DNA from: Bacteroidaceae bacterium
GTDB taxonomy: Bacteria; Bacteroidota; Bacteroidia; Bacteroidales; Bacteroidaceae
DNA length: 64,000 nucleotides
NCBI GenBank assembly: GCA_024401095.1
Contig: JAKSLR010000008.1
Location: 1-64,000, forward strand
Reading direction: 5' to 3'
The notes beneath the pieces were generated by a model, which was given only the letters and a program-made list of their open reading frames with translations, did not search any database and had not been told where the DNA came from. Made by a program: the position numbers and the translations under genes. Positions 61,441 to 64,000 of the stretch are shown one piece after another. Within the stretch, counting starts at the first letter, position 1; each line of letters opens with the position of its first letter.

Positions 61441-61470
61441 AAAGAGTGTTTGACGGCACTCTTTTTTTAT
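61441..61470. terminator. Terminator between convergent TlpA-like and small hypothetical genes
   Basis: AAAGAGTG (61441-61448) pairs with CACTCTTT (61457-61464), followed by a T run on the plus strand and preceded by an A run, so it can work in both directions. Confidence 0.85.
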
Positions 61471-61471
61471 T

Positions 61472-61807
61472 TCAATCAAACAATCCGGGTAAATAAACGT
61501 TTTGTGTATTTTTCCTTTCTTTTACTTCTTCTTCTTCTGTTTCGGCAGAGAAATCCAAGGTGAGCTGTGTGGCTCTGTTCGGATTAAAGACGATCCGCTT
61601 GTCTTCCGTGAGCATGATCTCGCTCGGGTTGTCTTTCACAAGGTCTCTCACTATCTTTTTCCATTCCTTCAAGGGCTTGGGCGCATCGAAGAATGTGGTG
61701 AAGGTGTTCTGCATGTGGACAGCAGCCAGAGCCACCGGCATGCTGTTGTCTGCATGCCTTTCCAACAAGCTGATGAGTTCTTTCAGATGCGCTGAGGTTC
61801 TGTCCAT
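61472..61807 (-). CDS. Small cytoplasmic hypothetical protein
   Basis: 111 aa, MDRTSAHLKELISLLERHADN at the start, no signal or membrane segment. The N-terminal half is helical, then FFDAPKPLKEWKKIVRDLVKDNPSEI and a charged end (ETEEEEVKERKN, then YLPGLFD). AGGGAG just upstream of the ATG is one of the few Shine-Dalgarno-like sites in the window. A -7 box TATCTTTG is at 61831-61838. An overlapping 78-aa frame is His/Arg-rich and unlikely. No family recognised; the short charged form could suit a regulator or nucleic-acid-binding protein. Confidence 0.65.
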   Translation of the reverse strand: MDRTSAHLKELISLLERHADNSMPVALAAVHMQNTFTTFFDAPKPLKEWKKIVRDLVKDNPSEIMLTEDKRIVFNPNRATQLTLDFSAETEEEEVKERKNTQNVYLPGLFD

Positions 61808-61830
61808 TCTCCCTTTTCATTTATTTTTTG

Positions 61831-61838
61831 CAAAGATA
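61831..61838 (-). promoter_or_regulatory. Promoter -7 box (TATCTTTG) of the small hypothetical gene
   Basis: Exact TAnnTTTG on the minus strand, 23 nt before the ATG at 61807. Confidence 0.5.
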
Positions 61839-61953
61839 GGGTATTTCATCCTAAATCCGGTTTTTTAGAATAAATAAAATTTCAGCTATTTTTCAGAAAA
61901 CGGGAAACAGAGGGAAATTCTCAGGTTCTTATTCCTCTAGAATCCGACCTATA

Positions 61954-62029
61954 GGACAATTTTACCCCCTAAAAAAGGACATATATTTTACCATTTATTA
62001 TTTTGATAGGTGTAAATGCACTATTTTTG
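61954..62029 (+). promoter_or_regulatory. Promoter and candidate AraC-type operator of the TolC-HlyD operon
   Basis: The -7 box TATTTTTG is at 62022-62029. Upstream are two direct repeats, GGACAATTTTACC (61954) and GGACATATATTTTACC (61977), 23 bp apart, which resemble the paired sites of AraC-type regulators. No regulator gene is in the window on this side. Confidence 0.5.
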
Positions 62030-62053
62030 CAGAGTGAATTGAAAGTTATTTTT

Positions 62054-63553
62054 ATGCATATGATCAAAAGATTTGTTTGTATTCTTTCTACATTGTTCCT
62101 GGGGCTTATTCCCTTGGCTGCCCAACAGACCTTATCGCTGGACAGCTGTAGGGCTATGGCATTAAGGAACAACAAGCAGTTGAATGTCTCCAAACTCAAG
62201 CAGGAAGCTGCCTATAACGTGCGGAAATCGGCCCGCACGCATTATCTTCCCAAGGTAGATGCATTGGGGGGATATGAATATTTCAGCAAGGAAGTTTCTA
62301 TCCTGAACAACGACCAGCAGATGGCTTTATCAGGATTAGGAACCAATCTGGCTACCAAGATTGGAACCAATGCCAGTCAGGTTCTCACCGGATTGGCTCA
62401 GAAAGGCATCATTTCCCCACAGACAGCCAAGGACTTAGGTGCCATACTGAACACCGTGGGCGAACCGTTGGCAATGTTAGGCAATCAGTTGGGTGAAAAC
62501 ATAAACGATGCCTTCAAGACCGATACGCACAACATATGGGCAGGTACCATTATGGTTCGCCAGCCGCTTTACATGGGTGGAGGCATCAAGGCAGCCAACC
62601 GGATTGCAGACATTACCGAAGATATGGCGGCTATAGAATACGATGGAGCCGTACAGGGAACGCTCTTCAGCATAGATGAAGCCTACTGGCTGGTGGTTTC
62701 CTTAAAAGAGAAGCAGAAGTTGGCCCAAAGTTTCAGGGACTTGGTGAAGAAGCTGGACGATGATGTACAGAAGATGATCCGTGAAGGAATAGCCACCCGT
62801 GCCGATGGCTTGAAAGTGAATGTGAAGGTGAATGAAGCTGATATGGCCCTCACACTGGTGGATGACGGATATGTACTGGCTAAGATGCTTCTCTGTAACC
62901 TGATAGGTCTGCCGCTGGATGCTGAATTCACGCTGGCCGATGAGAACAGTGAATCACTGCTGTTGAGTGAGAATACCGAAGCCTATGAGCAAGTAGAACC
63001 CCAGGAAAACAGAAGTGAGCTGAAGCTGCTCCAGCAGGCTGTCGAATTAAGCAAGCAGGGAACCAAGCTGGTGCAGGCAGCCTATATGCCACACGTGTTC
63101 CTGACCGGAGGCTATATGATTTCTAATCCAAACGTATTCAACGGTTTCCAGAACCGGTTCTCAGGAGTATGGAATGTGGGAGTCACCCTTCAGGTACCCC
63201 TCTGGAACTGGGGAGAAGGTATATATAAGGTAAAGGCCGGAAAGGTAGCTACCAAGATAGCACAACTGGAAATGGCCGATGCATCGGAAAAGATCAATCT
63301 TCAGGTCACCCAATGTAAGTTCAAGGTGAATGAAGCCAGCAAACGTTTGGATATGAGCCTGAAAAACCTTGCCAATGCCGAAGAGAACCTCCGTTGCGCC
63401 AATGTAGGATTCCGAGAAGGAGTGATGGAAAGTACCGAAGTAATGGCAGCTCAGACGGCTTGGCAAGCTGCACAGGCTGCAAAGATAGATGCAGAAATAG
63501 AAGTCAAACTATCCCATGTCAATCTGAAGAAAGCATTGGGTATATTACAATAA
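62054..63553 (+). CDS. TolC-family outer-membrane efflux protein
   Basis: 499 aa from ATG 62054 (an ATG at 62060 is equally possible; the open frame to 62003 crosses the promoter). Signal peptide IKRFVCILSTLFLGLIPLAAQ. Two OEP repeats: LSLDSCRAMALRNNKQLNVSKLKQE at the start and ENRSELKLLQQAVELSKQGTKLVQAAYMP in the second half, with long helical hairpins between. It forms the outer-membrane duct for the pump whose HlyD-type adaptor gene begins 18 nt downstream. This is a second tripartite system, distinct from the TolC-MacAB operon at 31-36 kb. Confidence 0.9.
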   Translation: MHMIKRFVCILSTLFLGLIPLAAQQTLSLDSCRAMALRNNKQLNVSKLKQEAAYNVRKSARTHYLPKVDALGGYEYFSKEVSILNNDQQMALSGLGTNLATKIGTNASQVLTGLAQKGIISPQTAKDLGAILNTVGEPLAMLGNQLGENINDAFKTDTHNIWAGTIMVRQPLYMGGGIKAANRIADITEDMAAIEYDGAVQGTLFSIDEAYWLVVSLKEKQKLAQSFRDLVKKLDDDVQKMIREGIATRADGLKVNVKVNEADMALTLVDDGYVLAKMLLCNLIGLPLDAEFTLADENSESLLLSENTEAYEQVEPQENRSELKLLQQAVELSKQGTKLVQAAYMPHVFLTGGYMISNPNVFNGFQNRFSGVWNVGVTLQVPLWNWGEGIYKVKAGKVATKIAQLEMADASEKINLQVTQCKFKVNEASKRLDMSLKNLANAEENLRCANVGFREGVMESTEVMAAQTAWQAAQAAKIDAEIEVKLSHVNLKKALGILQ

Positions 63554-63571
63554 AATAGAGGAGGAGCGTAT

Positions 63572-64000
63572 ATGTCAGAAAAATCACAACATAATAATAT
63601 CTTGCTGGCCGTAGTAGGTCTTATTACAGTAATCGTTCTTGTGGGCTTGATCGGCTTCTTTACTTTAAGCAAGAATGAAGAGATTATCCAAGGTGAGGTA
63701 GAAGTATCTGAGTTCCGTGTCAGCTGTAAATTGCCTGGCCGTATCAGTAAGATACTGGTAGAAGAAGGCCAGTTTGTTCATGTAGGTGACACTTTGGCTA
63801 TTCTAGAGATTCCAGAAGCTACTGCTCAGCAGAAGGTGGCCGAAGCTACTGAAGGGGCTGTTAGTGCATTAAGTAGTTTGGCAGATAGTGGAACCCGCAA
63901 GGAAATCATAGAAAGTGCCGAAAAGGTATTAGACGCTGCCCTGGCAGCAAACGAAATAGCCGAAAAGACTTTCAACCGTATCAACAACCTGTTCAACGAA
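63572..64000 (+). CDS. HlyD/EmrA-type membrane fusion protein (C-terminus cut by window edge)
   Basis: 143 residues visible from ATG 63572, with a strong GGAGGAG site 5-10 nt upstream, rare in this genome. One membrane helix (residues about 10-29, LLAVVGLITVIVLVGLIGFF), then the barrel-sandwich half FRVSCKLPGRISKILVEEGQFVHVGDTLAILE and the start of an alpha-hairpin. It links the TolC-type duct to an inner-membrane transporter that probably follows beyond base 64000. Confidence 0.88.
   Translation, partial: MSEKSQHNNILLAVVGLITVIVLVGLIGFFTLSKNEEIIQGEVEVSEFRVSCKLPGRISKILVEEGQFVHVGDTLAILEIPEATAQQKVAEATEGAVSALSSLADSGTRKEIIESAEKVLDAALAANEIAEKTFNRINNLFNE

Noticed and set aside
61584-61820. 78-codon minus-strand frame overlapping the small hypothetical gene
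   Set aside because: Its product is His/Arg/Cys-rich and unlike a natural protein; the 111-codon frame in the other register has a ribosome site and balanced composition.

Overview
The window is about 64 kb from a gut Bacteroidales chromosome (Bacteroides, Phocaeicola or Prevotella-like). The evidence is moderate GC, many promoters of the Bacteroidetes type (TTTG about 19-20 nt before TAnnTTTG), almost no Shine-Dalgarno sequences, a SusC/SusD pair, secreted glycoside hydrolases of families 2, 3, 16, 20, 43 and 106, and a rhamnose operon in the order kinase, isomerase, symporter, aldolase with a divergent AraC-type regulator. No rRNA, tRNA, CRISPR array, insertion sequence or prophage was seen. 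Both ends cut a gene: a Tat-exported aldo/keto reductase on the left and a HlyD-type efflux adaptor on the right.

Layout. 1-2.6 kb: aldo/keto reductase and polyferredoxin, leftward. 2.8-5.6 kb: a hybrid sensor kinase joining TPR, kinase, receiver and AraC DNA-binding domains. 6-9.3 kb: YiiX-like lipoprotein, PAP2 phosphatase, a hypothetical protein and pncB. 9.3-18.2 kb: FAD oxidoreductase, SusC, SusD and a GH20 hexosaminidase. 18.2-18.8 kb: gene-free DNA with repeated GTTAAC-rich elements. 18.8-21.5 kb: divergent CocE-type hydrolase and HAD phosphatase. 21.6-21.9 kb: a short self-contained transcription unit. 22-26.2 kb: NfeD, SPFH, RavA-like and ViaA-like genes, tightly coupled. 26.3-31.1 kb: GH2-GH43 fusion, aldose epimerase and GH16. 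31.2-35.7 kb: leftward TolC-MacA-MacB efflux operon. 35.9-39.1 kb: acyltransferase and a LytS/LytTR two-component system. 39.3-42.2 kb: DASS transporter, a 45-aa membrane protein and a LysR regulator. 42.2-42.4 kb: an 11-bp periodic repeat array. 42.5-51.4 kb: GH106, GH3, ABC exporter, a small exported protein and a nucleotidase, all leftward. 51.5-57.3 kb: rhamnose regulon. 57.4-61.8 kb: GH43, a lipoprotein, a TlpA-like protein and a small hypothetical protein. 62-64 kb: start of a TolC/HlyD efflux operon.

How the parts work together. Two regulatory circuits can be read from the DNA. (1) Direct repeats of TTTGTCGA with a 21-bp period lie at the same distance upstream of the -7 box in three places: the LytS/LytTR operon, the TolC-MacAB operon, and a leftward promoter that seems to drive only a transcript of about 80 nt ending in a hairpin. 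This suggests an autoregulated LytTR regulon controlling an efflux pump and a small RNA. (2) A 19-bp element occurs twice in front of rhaB and, with one or two changes, in front of the GH106 alpha-L-rhamnosidase 7 kb away. In each case it is paired with a half-site 21-22 bp upstream. This suggests that RhaR couples release of rhamnose from glycans to its catabolism.

Other points to re-examine are two more candidate small transcripts (5945-6083 and 21637-21878), the small membrane protein at 40934-41071, the 11-bp repeat array with its inverted arm, and the co-translated membrane-microdomain/MoxR operon. All functional names rest on recognising sequence motifs by eye; no database search was run.
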